Of a stretch of 64,000 nucleotides of DNA, positions 18,088 through 25,127 are shown piece by piece; the first letter of the stretch is position 1; each line of letters starts with the position of its first letter. Where the stretch lies: positions 3,348,001 to 3,412,000 of the forward strand of contig NZ_CP044972.1 in assembly GCF_010104355.1 (NCBI RefSeq), read 5' to 3'. A model generated the notes under the pieces. The model ran no database searches. It saw only the letters and a list, made by a program, of their open reading frames with translations, and was not told the DNA's origin. The stretch comes from Hydrogenophaga sp. PBL-H3. GTDB lineage: Bacteria > Pseudomonadota > Gammaproteobacteria > Burkholderiales > Burkholderiaceae_C. The translations under genes were made by a program, and so were the position numbers.

Positions 18088-18213
18088 ATGCCCACCTTTG
18101 TACTTCTGACCCGCGCCGCCTTGCTGGTGCGCAGCCACGGCAAGGCCCGCACCGGGGCCATGCCCTGGCCCGATTTCAAGGCCAAGCTGTGTGCCCCGGC
18201 TGAAGAAGCCTGA
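18088..18213 (+). pseudogene. GYD-like protein with in-frame internal deletion
   Basis: A 41-codon frame that reads MPTFVLLTR, a typical start of stress-island GYD-like proteins. It continues directly with ALLVRSHGKARTGAMPWPDF, which resembles the C-terminal end of the same family (usually ...VRSYGHARTEVWPALEW...). The middle, roughly 50-60 residues, is missing without a frameshift. It could be expressed as a stub but cannot fold as a normal GYD domain. FNR-like box 4 remains intact upstream. The identification of both ends is from memory of the family and needs an alignment. Confidence 0.6.
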
Positions 18214-18220
18214 GAAGACC

Positions 18221-18529
18221 ATGAAGTTGCGCCGGCGCCAACCACCACCGCCGCTGCGGCGCACGAGGGCTCTGGTCGAAGCGCTCGAAACGCCCTTCCT
18301 CCTTCGTCCCGATGGCGTCTATTGGCGCGCGCCGGACGGTCACCAGGAGTTTGGCCCGTTTGCCACAGTGGAGGCTGCCCGCATCGACATGAACACGGGC
18401 ACGCAGGAACTGCAAGCCGACGAGTCGCTTGCGCAGGTCGAGGAACAAATCGGCCTGGCCACCTGGCTGGACCCCGAGACGGGTGAGCCAGCCGAAGGCG
18501 GGTCACCACCCCACCTGGAGGAACCCTGA
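18221..18529 (+). CDS. Conserved hypothetical protein of stress islands
   Basis: A 102-residue soluble protein. It has a basic start (MKLRRRQPPP), then LETPFLLRPDGVYWRAPDGH, EFGPFATVEAARIDM and an acidic, Pro-rich end (DPETGEPAEG, HLEEP). I know no function; similar proteins occur beside universal stress and Hsp20 genes in Burkholderiales. It follows the GYD remnant by 7 bases. ATG 18221 is preferred to an upstream codon at 18191 that lies inside the GYD remnant. Confidence 0.65.
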   Translation: MKLRRRQPPPPLRRTRALVEALETPFLLRPDGVYWRAPDGHQEFGPFATVEAARIDMNTGTQELQADESLAQVEEQIGLATWLDPETGEPAEGGSPPHLEEP

Positions 18530-18622
18530 ACATGCGAGCGGATCGCGCCCGCGCAGCGCAACGCGCGCGCTCGGCCTGCCACCAGGACGGGATGCCCTGG
18601 CCGGGCGGGCCGGATTGAAGCC

Positions 18623-19606
18623 GTGCTGCAAGGCCTTCCCGTTGAGCGCTTCGATGTCTGTAACGGCGATGCCGATGGCCTGTGCGCGGTGCGGCAATGG
18701 CGGCTACACGACCCGTCGGCAGCCCGCTTGATCACCGGACTCAAGCGCGACATCGCGCTGCTGCAGCGCGTGCCCAGCACCGGCGCCAGCGAGGTGCTGG
18801 TGTGCGACCTGTCGATGCAGCGCAACCGCGCGGCCCTGGACCGCCTGCTGGACAGTGGCGCACATGTGCGCTGGTTCGATCACCACTGGAGCGGTGATGT
18901 GCCGGTGCACGAAGGCCTTCAGGCCCATCTGGATTTCAGCAGCACCGTCTGCACCAGTCTGCTGATGGACCGGCACCTGGGCGGACGCTACCGCGCGTGG
19001 GCCCTGGTGGGTGCCTATGGCGATGAGCTCACCGCCGTGGCCGACCAGCTCGGGGCAGCCTCGGGGCTGGACACGCTGCACCGCGCCTTGCTGCGGCGCC
19101 TGGGCCTGGCCATCAACTACAACGCCTACGGCGAAGACCCATCGGATGTGTGCATCGCACCGGCGGATTTGTACGAACGCCTGGCGCGCCACGCCTCACC
19201 GTGGACGCTGCTGCGCGACGAGCCGGTGATCCACGACATCGAGGCCTGCCGGCGGCGCGACTTCCGCGTGGCGATGAGCGTCAAGCCTCACTGGGACAGT
19301 GCACAAGCCCGGGTGTTGGTGTTGCCCGCCGCGCCGTGGAGCCGACGTGTCTCGGGCTTCCTGGCCAACGCCCTGGCCGCCGTGCACCCTGCACAAGCCC
19401 AGGCGGTGGCCACCGAGCGGCGCGATGGCGGCTTCTCGGTGAGCGTGCGTGCGCCAAGGGCATCGCCATTTGGCGCACATGCCTTGTGCCAGCGCTTCGG
19501 CGGCAGCGGACGCAGCGCCGCCGCCGGCATCGACGCCCTGCCGGCGAACGCGCTGGAGACTTTCGTGCACGCGCTGTCGCAAGCGCGCTGGGACGCCACA
19601 TGTTGA
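18623..19606 (+). CDS. DHH family phosphoesterase
   Basis: A 327-residue protein of the DHH superfamily: FDVCNGDADGLCAVRQW near the N-terminus, then LVCDLSMQRN and the namesake VRWFDHHWSG near residue 90. GGSGRSAAAGIDALP at the C-terminus resembles a DHHA1-type substrate-binding end. It would be a Mn2+-dependent phosphoesterase; the substrate is unknown. The GTG start at 18623 lacks a good ribosome-binding site. The stop overlaps the remnant ribose-phosphate pyrophosphokinase start (ATGTTGA at 19600). Confidence 0.78.
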   Translation: MLQGLPVERFDVCNGDADGLCAVRQWRLHDPSAARLITGLKRDIALLQRVPSTGASEVLVCDLSMQRNRAALDRLLDSGAHVRWFDHHWSGDVPVHEGLQAHLDFSSTVCTSLLMDRHLGGRYRAWALVGAYGDELTAVADQLGAASGLDTLHRALLRRLGLAINYNAYGEDPSDVCIAPADLYERLARHASPWTLLRDEPVIHDIEACRRRDFRVAMSVKPHWDSAQARVLVLPAAPWSRRVSGFLANALAAVHPAQAQAVATERRDGGFSVSVRAPRASPFGAHALCQRFGGSGRSAAAGIDALPANALETFVHALSQARWDATC

Positions 19607-19650
19607 TCTTCTCGCTCGATCCGGGCACCGATCTGGCGCGGACCGTGGAC
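19600..19650 (+). pseudogene. Remnant 5' end of a ribose-phosphate pyrophosphokinase-like gene
   Basis: The ATG overlaps the DHH gene stop. The first 16 codons (MLIFSLDPGTDLARTV) resemble the start of stress-island ribose-phosphate pyrophosphokinases. After that the frame has no family similarity and runs into the opposite-strand relic. The match is short, so the identity is tentative. The tight coupling to the DHH gene supports it. Confidence 0.4.
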
Positions 19651-19860
19651 ATGTGTAAGTCGGCGAGCACCCGGACCAGCGCACCCACATCACCGGGCAG
19701 CACCGAGCCCCGTGCCAATCAATGGCGTTCCCTGACTGCAATGCAGGGCCACCACGCCCAGGCAGACAGCCGGCGCAAGGCGGGCACTGAGGTGAACCTC
19801 CTCACGGCAAAAGACGGTGCGAACAGCCAGGCTCGTGAAATCCAGGAAGGCATGGCACAC
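19648..19860 (-). pseudogene. Relic of an APH/AAA-type bifunctional phosphotransferase-ATPase gene
   Basis: Reading leftwards from about 19854, HAFLDFTSLAVRTVFCREEV and then LSARLAPAVCLGVVAL resemble the region after the first motif of the bifunctional aminoglycoside phosphotransferase/P-loop ATPase family. A further piece, RGSVLPGDVGALVRVLADLH, continues in a shifted frame down to about 19650 and fits a position a little further along that family. Start, end and middle are lost. It abuts the truncated pyrophosphokinase start, so a deletion probably joined two opposed genes. Confidence 0.5.
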
Positions 19861-19879
19861 CGTATCGCGGCTTGCAGCG

Positions 19880-20305
19880 CTACCGCTGCAGACGTTCGAG
19901 GTGGTCGACCAGGTCCAGGATGCGCCGCAGCGCGGCGTCTTCGGCCAGTTGCGGGCTGCCACCCGACTGCGTGAAGCGTTCAACGTAGGTGTTGCCCCAG
20001 ATAGGCATCTCGCGCGAACCGTGCGGTCCGATCGCGGGGGATGCGCGACCATCGATCAGCGTGACCAGCCGATCGCGCGGGAACACACCGCCGTTGCGCT
20101 GCGCCAGCCTTGAGAGGTCGGTCGGAGGCGTCACCAGGTAACGCACCACCGGGCCGTCGCCCCGTCCGCTGGCGCCGTGGCAACTGGCGCAGCTGTTCTG
20201 GTAGTCCCAGCGACCAGGGTCACTCCTGGACTGGGCCTGCACAGAGGCGGCCAGCGCCAGCAGCACGGTCAACGCGATCCAGCGTGGTGTCGTGGTGCCC
20301 GACAT
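19880..20305 (-). CDS. Small periplasmic c-type cytochrome
   Basis: A 141-residue secreted monohaem cytochrome. A Sec signal peptide ends at VQAQS, followed by the haem site NSCASCHG (CxxCH) and a plausible Met axial ligand in SREMPIWGN. It would shuttle electrons in the periplasm; the partners are unknown. The ATG at 20305 shares a base with the Hsp20 stop (TGATG), so it is coupled to hsp20. A GTG one codon upstream is an alternative. Confidence 0.82.
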   Translation of the reverse strand: MSGTTTPRWIALTVLLALAASVQAQSRSDPGRWDYQNSCASCHGASGRGDGPVVRYLVTPPTDLSRLAQRNGGVFPRDRLVTLIDGRASPAIGPHGSREMPIWGNTYVERFTQSGGSPQLAEDAALRRILDLVDHLERLQR

Positions 20306-20733
20306 CACTGCACCGCGATGCGTTTGCTGGAGGTGTTGGCCTTCTTGGGCAGGGTCAGCGCCAGGATGCCGTCCTTGTAGTTGGCCTCGACCTTGCCCTC
20401 ATCCACCGGGCAGGCCAGCGTGAAGGTGCGGCTGGCATAGCCCTCCTGGCGTTCGTGGCGCAACATGCGCCCACCCTTGTCCTTTTCTTCCTTCTCCGTC
20501 TTCACCTCGGCGCTGATGGTGACCACGTTGCCATCAATGCGCACGTCGATGTCGTCCTTCTTCACGCCGGGAATCTCCGCCTTGACGGCGTAGCTGCCGT
20601 CCTGCTCGGAGAGATCGATCTTGATGCGGGGCGCGCCTTCCGGCATCTCGAAACGCCACGGACGCATGAGCGAGCGAAAGGTGTCGTCGATGGGATCGAG
20701 TGCAAACGGATCCAGGGTGCGAAGTTGGCTCAT
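20305..20733 (-). CDS. Small heat shock protein, Hsp20/IbpA family
   Basis: A 142-residue holdase chaperone. The alpha-crystallin domain spans about residues 40-135 (IKIDLSEQDGSYAVKAEIPG, then VDEGKVEANYKDGILALTLP), and the C-terminal tail reads KRIAVQ (an I-x-V-type anchor). It prevents aggregation of unfolded proteins. A good AGGAG site precedes ATG 20733. FNR-like box 5 is centred 114 bases upstream. It forms an operon with the cytochrome c gene. Confidence 0.9.
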   Translation of the reverse strand: MSQLRTLDPFALDPIDDTFRSLMRPWRFEMPEGAPRIKIDLSEQDGSYAVKAEIPGVKKDDIDVRIDGNVVTISAEVKTEKEEKDKGGRMLRHERQEGYASRTFTLACPVDEGKVEANYKDGILALTLPKKANTSSKRIAVQ

Positions 20734-20839
20734 GGTGTTGCTCCTGTTGAACTGTGGAAATGGATCGCCTGGCAGGTCTGCGGCAAGGCGGCAGCGTGCA
20801 GACGCAGAACGATGTTGGAGCGACACTGCCCTGGCACCA

Positions 20840-20853
20840 TTGAGCGAACGCAA
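20840..20853. promoter_or_regulatory. FNR-like box 5 (TTGAG-CGAA-CGCAA)
   Basis: Half-sites TTGAG and CGCAA, centred about 114 bases upstream of hsp20 and just downstream of the CBS gene stop. Confidence 0.5.
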
Positions 20854-20882
20854 CAGGGACGCAGTTGGCAGCAGCGACTCAA

Positions 20883-21344
20883 TCACGCCCGCTCGCGCCG
20901 CTCCCGCAGGCACTCTGTCTCGACCACCGACGCGATCTCGCGCAGTTGCTCGGCCATCACGGCGAGCAGGTCGTCCAGCGTCACCAGCCCGATCAGCACC
21001 CCGTGCGCCTTGACCACCGGCAGGCGGCGAATGCCCTTGCGCCGCATCGTCACCAGCATGTCCTTGATCGAGTCGTCTTCCAGAACGCTGATCAGTTCTC
21101 TGCTCATCACGTCGCCCACCGTGAGCTCGGTTGGGTCGAGTTCGTTGGCCACCACCGCCGTCACGATGTCGCGGTCGGTGAACATGCCCACCACCAGACG
21201 CCCCGCGGCGGTTTCGTCGACCACCACCAGACAGCCCACGTGCCGCTCGCGCATGAGCTGCGCAGCCTGCACCAGCGACAGGCCGCGCTCGGCGATCACC
21301 ACGATGCGGTTGCAAATGTCGCCTGCCAGCATCTTTTCACGCAT
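20883..21344 (-). CDS. Tandem CBS domain protein
   Basis: A 153-residue protein made of two CBS motifs: LSLVQAAQLMRERHVGCLVV with GMFTDRDIV, then VGDVMSRELISVLEDDSIKD with GIRRLPVV and GLVTLDDLL. Such stand-alone CBS proteins bind adenine nucleotides and may signal energy status. A ribosome-binding site (CGGAGAG) precedes the ATG. It lies 47 bases after the BON gene on the same strand, probably in one transcript. Confidence 0.88.
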   Translation of the reverse strand: MREKMLAGDICNRIVVIAERGLSLVQAAQLMRERHVGCLVVVDETAAGRLVVGMFTDRDIVTAVVANELDPTELTVGDVMSRELISVLEDDSIKDMLVTMRRKGIRRLPVVKAHGVLIGLVTLDDLLAVMAEQLREIASVVETECLRERRERA

Positions 21345-21391
21345 GTTGCTCTCCGGGTTCGTCGGTGAGGACAGGCTGCACAGGTCGGACC

Positions 21392-22045
21392 TCAGGGGCT
21401 CACCCGCAGCTCGTTGTCGACCCGCGTGATGCCTGGCGCCGACCAGGCCGCGCCTTGCGCGGCCACCCGCTCGGCCAGCGAATGCACCGAGCCGCGCAGG
21501 ACCGCGGTGGAGCCATTGACCTGCACCTCGATGCCCTTGGCCTCGCGTTCGGCCTGGCGAGCAAGCGCGTCGCGGATGCGGGTGCTGATGTTGCCCGGCG
21601 TGGTGCGCGGCTTGAGCGCGATGGCGTTGTTGACGCCCACCACACCGACCAGGGGCCGCACCAGGTTGGCGGCAGCGGCGCGCTGGTACTCCCAGTCGAC
21701 TTCACCACTGAGCGTGACCCAGCCTCTCTCCACCTTGGCCTGGACGCGGTCGGCCGGCACCGAGGTGTGCCAGGCGAACGCCGTCTCCACCGCGTGGGCG
21801 ATCTCGGAGTCGCTGCGCGCACTGCCGGCGGTCAGCTTGACGTCGATCTCCACCGCCACGGCACGCACGCCGGCCACGCGCTGGACCACCTTCTCCACCT
21901 CGTACTTCTCCACGAAGGTGTCCAGGTGGCCCGACAAGGTGACCACCCCGTCCTTGACCGCCACACCCACCTCGGCGGCGTTGATCGAAGGGTCCCATTC
22001 GAGTTCGGCTTCCACGTCCTTCTTGAGCTGTGCATCGGTTTTCAT
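21392..22045 (-). CDS. BON domain protein with three BON repeats
   Basis: A 217-residue protein with three BON (OsmY-like) repeats, each with a glycine-containing strand pair: GVVTLSGHLDTFVEKYEVEK, GWVTLSGEVDWEYQRAAAAN and STAVLRGSVHSLAERVAAQG. No clear signal peptide is present from ATG 22045, unlike periplasmic OsmY. An in-frame extension to 22096 runs through a hairpin and was rejected. BON domains are thought to bind phospholipid. It is preceded by a long structured leader and FNR-like box 6. Confidence 0.85.
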   Translation of the reverse strand: MKTDAQLKKDVEAELEWDPSINAAEVGVAVKDGVVTLSGHLDTFVEKYEVEKVVQRVAGVRAVAVEIDVKLTAGSARSDSEIAHAVETAFAWHTSVPADRVQAKVERGWVTLSGEVDWEYQRAAAANLVRPLVGVVGVNNAIALKPRTTPGNISTRIRDALARQAEREAKGIEVQVNGSTAVLRGSVHSLAERVAAQGAAWSAPGITRVDNELRVSP

Positions 22046-22300
22046 GTTCACCCTTTCTGTTGCATCGCCAGGTTCGGAAACAAGATGGCCCGCCATCCTC
22101 TCGAATGGCGGGCCATGGTGAAGGTCCCCGGCAATGCCCTCTCGGGTTTGGCCGGTCTGAGGTTGCCTTCATCCCTCCATGGTGTGGGAACACACCAGGA
22201 AAACTCCCCCTCAGGGGATTCCTCACTTGGCCTCTGCGTTCCGGCTTCACCCAGAAGGGCATCGGCAAACCCAGTGTGCGCGGGCACCACGCCTTCGGCA
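22046..22300 (-). other. Structured leader or possible small RNA between groEL2 and the BON gene
   Basis: No gene is supported in the 317 bases between groEL2 and BON. The stretch holds an FNR-like box at 22301-22314 and then several hairpins downstream in the minus direction. One is GGTGTG/CACACC around 22179-22194. Another is a short CCCC/GGGG stem near 22205-22216. The strongest is a perfect 12-base stem, ATGGCCCGCCAT at 22085-22096 with ATGGCGGGCCAT at 22105-22116, followed on the minus strand by CTTGTTTCC. This could be a 5' leader with an attenuator, or an FNR-controlled small RNA ending at that hairpin. Confidence 0.45.
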
Positions 22301-22314
22301 TTGAGCGTGCTCAA
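22301..22314. promoter_or_regulatory. FNR-like box 6 (TTGAG-CGTG-CTCAA)
   Basis: Half-sites TTGAG and CTCAA are perfectly complementary, and flanking A and T extend the pairing to 22300-22315. It is centred 262 bases from the BON start, so a transcript from here would have an unusually long leader. Confidence 0.6.
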
Positions 22315-22362
22315 TGGAACCCCGTGTTGCGCACAGACGGTGCGGCTTGAATCGACTTGCGC

Positions 22363-23997
22363 TCAGAAGTCGGGAAGGGCCGCATCGGCACCACCTGGCT
22401 CACCGCGGTCGTGCGGCTTGGGTGCGTTGGCGATCATGCAGTCGGTGGTCAGCACCAGGGCTGCGATCGAGCCTGCGTTCTGCAGGGCCAGGCGGGTCAC
22501 CTTGGCGGGATCGATCACCCCCATCTGAAGCATGTCGCCGTAGGCCAGCGTGGCGGCGTTGTAGCCGTGGTTGCGCTCGGTCGCATCGTCCACCCGCTGC
22601 ACCACCACCGAAGGCTCGACGCCGGCGTTGGCAGCGATGCAGCGCAGGGGCTCCTGCAAGGCCTGCTCGACCAGCCGGATGCCCGAATCGTGGTCGAGCG
22701 TGGGTCCGCGCAGCGCCTGCAGCACGCGACGCGCCCGCAGCAGCGCCACACCTCCGCCGGGCACCACGCCTTCCTCAATCGCGGCGCGCGTGGCGTGCAA
22801 CGCGTCTTCCACGCGGATCTTGCGTTCCTTCAGCTCGGTCTCGGTGGCCGCACCCACCTTGATCAGGGCCACACCCCCCGAGAGCTTGGCGATGCGCTCG
22901 TCCAGCTTCTCGCGGTCGTAGTCGGAGGTGGTGGTCGTGCGTTCCTTGCGCAGGTTGGCCACGCGCTCGGCAATCGCCTGCGGGTTGCCGGCGCCACCAA
23001 TGAGCGTCGTCTCATCCTTGCTCACCTCCACCCGCTTGGCCCGGCCCAGGTCGGCGAGCTGGAGTTTGGCCAGCGACAGACCGACCTCATCGCTGACCAC
23101 GGTGCCCCCGGTGAGCGCGGCGATGTCCTGCAGCATGGCCTTGCGACGATCGCCAAAGCCGGGCGCCTTCACCGCGCAGGTCTTGAGGGTGCCGCGCATG
23201 GTGTTGATGACCAGCGTGGCCAGTGCATCGCTGTCGATGTCTTCCGCGATCACCAGCAGCGGTTGGCCGCTCTTGACCACTTCTTCCAGCAGGGGCAAAA
23301 GGTCTTTCAGGGAGGACAGGCGCTTGTCGCACAGCAGGATCAGCACCTCGTCGAGCAGGGCGGTCTGGCGCTCGGGGTTGTTGATGAAGTACGGGGAGAG
23401 AAAGCCGCGGTCGAACTGCAGGCCCTCCACCGCTTCGAGCTCGCTGCTCAGGCCGGAGCCGTCCTCGATCGAGATCGCGCCCTCGCGCCCGACCTTGTCG
23501 ATGGCCTGGGCGAGCAGCTCGCCGATGGAGCGGTCGTTGTTGGCCGAGATGGAGGCCACGTGGGCGATCTCCTGGGAGTCGGCGCAGGGCCTGGCCATGT
23601 TGCGGAGCTCGGCCACCACCGCGTCGATGGCCTGTTCCATGCCGCGTTTGAGTTCCATGGCGTTCATGCCGCCCGAGAGGTAGCGCAGGCCTTGCAGGAT
23701 CATGGCGTGGGCCAGCACGGTGGCGGTGGTGGTGCCGTCGCCGGCCATGTCGCTGGTGCGCGAGGCCACTTCGCGCAGCAACTGTGCGCCCATGTTCTCG
23801 AAGCGGTCCTCAAGCTCGACCGAGCGCGCCACGATCACCCCCGAATTGACGATCTGCGGTGGGCCGAAATCGCGCTCCAGGATCACGGTGCGCCCGCGTG
23901 GGCCCAGCGTCACCCGCACCGCTTCAGCCAAGGTATCGACGCCCCGGCGAATGCGGGCGCGCGCGTCGTCGCGAAACAGCAGTTGTCGTGCAGCCAT
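22363..23997 (-). CDS. groEL2: Second GroEL chaperonin paralogue
   Basis: A 544-residue chaperonin. Family motifs are present: [32 protein letters not shown] with DGTTTATVL (Asp87 region), [17 protein letters not shown] (Asp398) and PGGGVALL. The KDGV motif of E. coli GroEL reads NSGV here, so the Asp52 that supports ATP hydrolysis is Ser52 at the same residue number. The Gly-Gly-Met tail is absent; the protein ends AALPDF. No groES lies next to it. An FNR-like box is centred 84 bases upstream. It is probably a specialised stress paralogue, not the housekeeping GroEL. Confidence 0.92.
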   Translation of the reverse strand: MAARQLLFRDDARARIRRGVDTLAEAVRVTLGPRGRTVILERDFGPPQIVNSGVIVARSVELEDRFENMGAQLLREVASRTSDMAGDGTTTATVLAHAMILQGLRYLSGGMNAMELKRGMEQAIDAVVAELRNMARPCADSQEIAHVASISANNDRSIGELLAQAIDKVGREGAISIEDGSGLSSELEAVEGLQFDRGFLSPYFINNPERQTALLDEVLILLCDKRLSSLKDLLPLLEEVVKSGQPLLVIAEDIDSDALATLVINTMRGTLKTCAVKAPGFGDRRKAMLQDIAALTGGTVVSDEVGLSLAKLQLADLGRAKRVEVSKDETTLIGGAGNPQAIAERVANLRKERTTTTSDYDREKLDERIAKLSGGVALIKVGAATETELKERKIRVEDALHATRAAIEEGVVPGGGVALLRARRVLQALRGPTLDHDSGIRLVEQALQEPLRCIAANAGVEPSVVVQRVDDATERNHGYNAATLAYGDMLQMGVIDPAKVTRLALQNAGSIAALVLTTDCMIANAPKPHDRGEPGGADAALPDF

Positions 23998-24073
23998 GAT
24001 CGTCGCGGCTCCTCAATGAGGGTTCAACCGGTTTGGTGGAGCGCCATTGTTGGGCGCACTGGCACCGCTTCCA

Positions 24074-24087
24074 TTGAGCCTGCGCAA
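24074..24087. promoter_or_regulatory. FNR-like box 7 (TTGAG-CCTG-CGCAA)
   Basis: Half-sites TTGAG and CGCAA, centred 84 bases upstream of groEL2. It is the rightmost of the seven boxes of the stress island. Confidence 0.55.
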
Positions 24088-24206
24088 TCCCTCCGTGGCG
24101 CCACCCGGGCGCTGCTGCTACCATTTGCCCACGGGAAAACAGCCTCCCGGATCTTGACGAACAGATGGTGTCCCATCCAAGTGCTGGCCATACCCTGGAG
24201 CCATTC

Positions 24207-25127
24207 ATGGACACCTCACGCTTCACCCCTGTTCGTTCTCCCATTCCCATTTCCCCCTTGTCCATTTCCCCACGCGAGCTCGCCGCGCGCATCGGCATGC
24301 CCGCTGCCCCGCTGATCCTCGATGTGCGGCGGGCCGCCCGATTCGAAGAGAGTCCCCGCCTGCTCGCCACAGCGCGCTGGTGTTCGCCCGAAGCCATCGC
24401 GGCACTGGCCGCTACCCCACCCACGGGTGACGTGGTGGTGGTGTGCGTGCATGGTCACGGCGTCTGCCAGGAAGCGGCCACCACGCTGCGGGCGGGCGGC
24501 TGGAACGCCCGGTTTCTCGCGGGCGGCTTCGAGGGCGGCGAGCCCGGCGTGGACACACCACAGGACATCGCCGAATGGCGGGCCGTGCGACCACCCAGCA
24601 TCCGCAAACGCCCCGACCTGGGCGTGAACGGCGTGCAAGCTTCCACCTGGATCACGCGCGAGCGGCCCAAGATCGACCGCATCGCCTGCCCCTGGCTGGT
24701 GCGCCGTTTCATTGACCCTCGGGCCAGCTTCCTCTACGTGCCGACCGCTGATGTGCTCGCGCAGGCCGGGCGCCTGGGCGCGGTGGCCTTCGACTTCCCC
24801 GGCGCCCCCATCAGCCACGAGGGCGAGCTCTGCAGCTTCGACACCTTGATGCGTGCCTTTGATCTGCAGGACGACCCGGCACTGGCTGCGCTTGCGCGCA
24901 TCGTGCGCGCGGCCGACACCGACCGCCTGGACCTCGCGCCACAGGCCGCGGGCCTGCTGGCGCTGTCGCTGGGCCTCTCGGCCCTGCACGCCAGCGACGA
25001 CCCGGCGATGCTGGAGGCCGCCATGCCGGTGTACGACGCGCTCCTCATCTGGTGCCGCCAGGAAGTCACCGGCCAGACCGAACGTCACAACTGGAGCCCC
25101 GACACGATGAAAGCCACCCAGCCATGA
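24207..25127 (+). CDS. Rhodanese-ChrB fusion protein (chromate resistance)
   Basis: A 306-residue two-domain protein. Residues 15-125 form a rhodanese-like domain (LILDVRRAARFEESP, then VVVCVHGHGVCQEAA with the active-loop cysteine). Residues 150-300 form a ChrB C-terminal-type domain (ITRERPKIDRIACPWLVRRF, then PGAPISHEGELCSFDTL). ChrB proteins sense chromate or support chromate export. The N-terminal DNA-binding part of classical ChrB is replaced by the rhodanese here. ATG 24207 has GGAG upstream. The stop overlaps the chrA start (ATGA). Confidence 0.83.
   Translation: MDTSRFTPVRSPIPISPLSISPRELAARIGMPAAPLILDVRRAARFEESPRLLATARWCSPEAIAALAATPPTGDVVVVCVHGHGVCQEAATTLRAGGWNARFLAGGFEGGEPGVDTPQDIAEWRAVRPPSIRKRPDLGVNGVQASTWITRERPKIDRIACPWLVRRFIDPRASFLYVPTADVLAQAGRLGAVAFDFPGAPISHEGELCSFDTLMRAFDLQDDPALAALARIVRAADTDRLDLAPQAAGLLALSLGLSALHASDDPAMLEAAMPVYDALLIWCRQEVTGQTERHNWSPDTMKATQP

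Noticed and set aside
18532..18618. 28-codon frame (MRADRARAAQ...) after the hypothetical gene
   Set aside because: It has a ribosome-binding-like AGGA upstream but no family match, an Arg/Ala-rich composition, and too little length to support a gene. It may be another decayed piece.
21392..22096. BON gene starting at 22096
   Set aside because: The extra codons run through one arm of a strong hairpin. ATG 22045 has a ribosome-binding site and begins at the conserved MKTDAQLKKDV.
22048..22314. 88-codon minus-strand frame between groEL2 and BON
   Set aside because: It begins inside the FNR-like palindrome, runs through the hairpins and has no similarity. A structured leader explains the stretch better.
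13200..24200. Stress island as a recent mobile element
   Set aside because: No integrase, transposase, tRNA target or flanking direct repeat was seen, and base composition does not differ visibly from the neighbours.
22357..24315. Long open plus-strand frame opposite groEL2
   Set aside because: Antisense shadow; groEL2 on the other strand accounts for the whole stretch.
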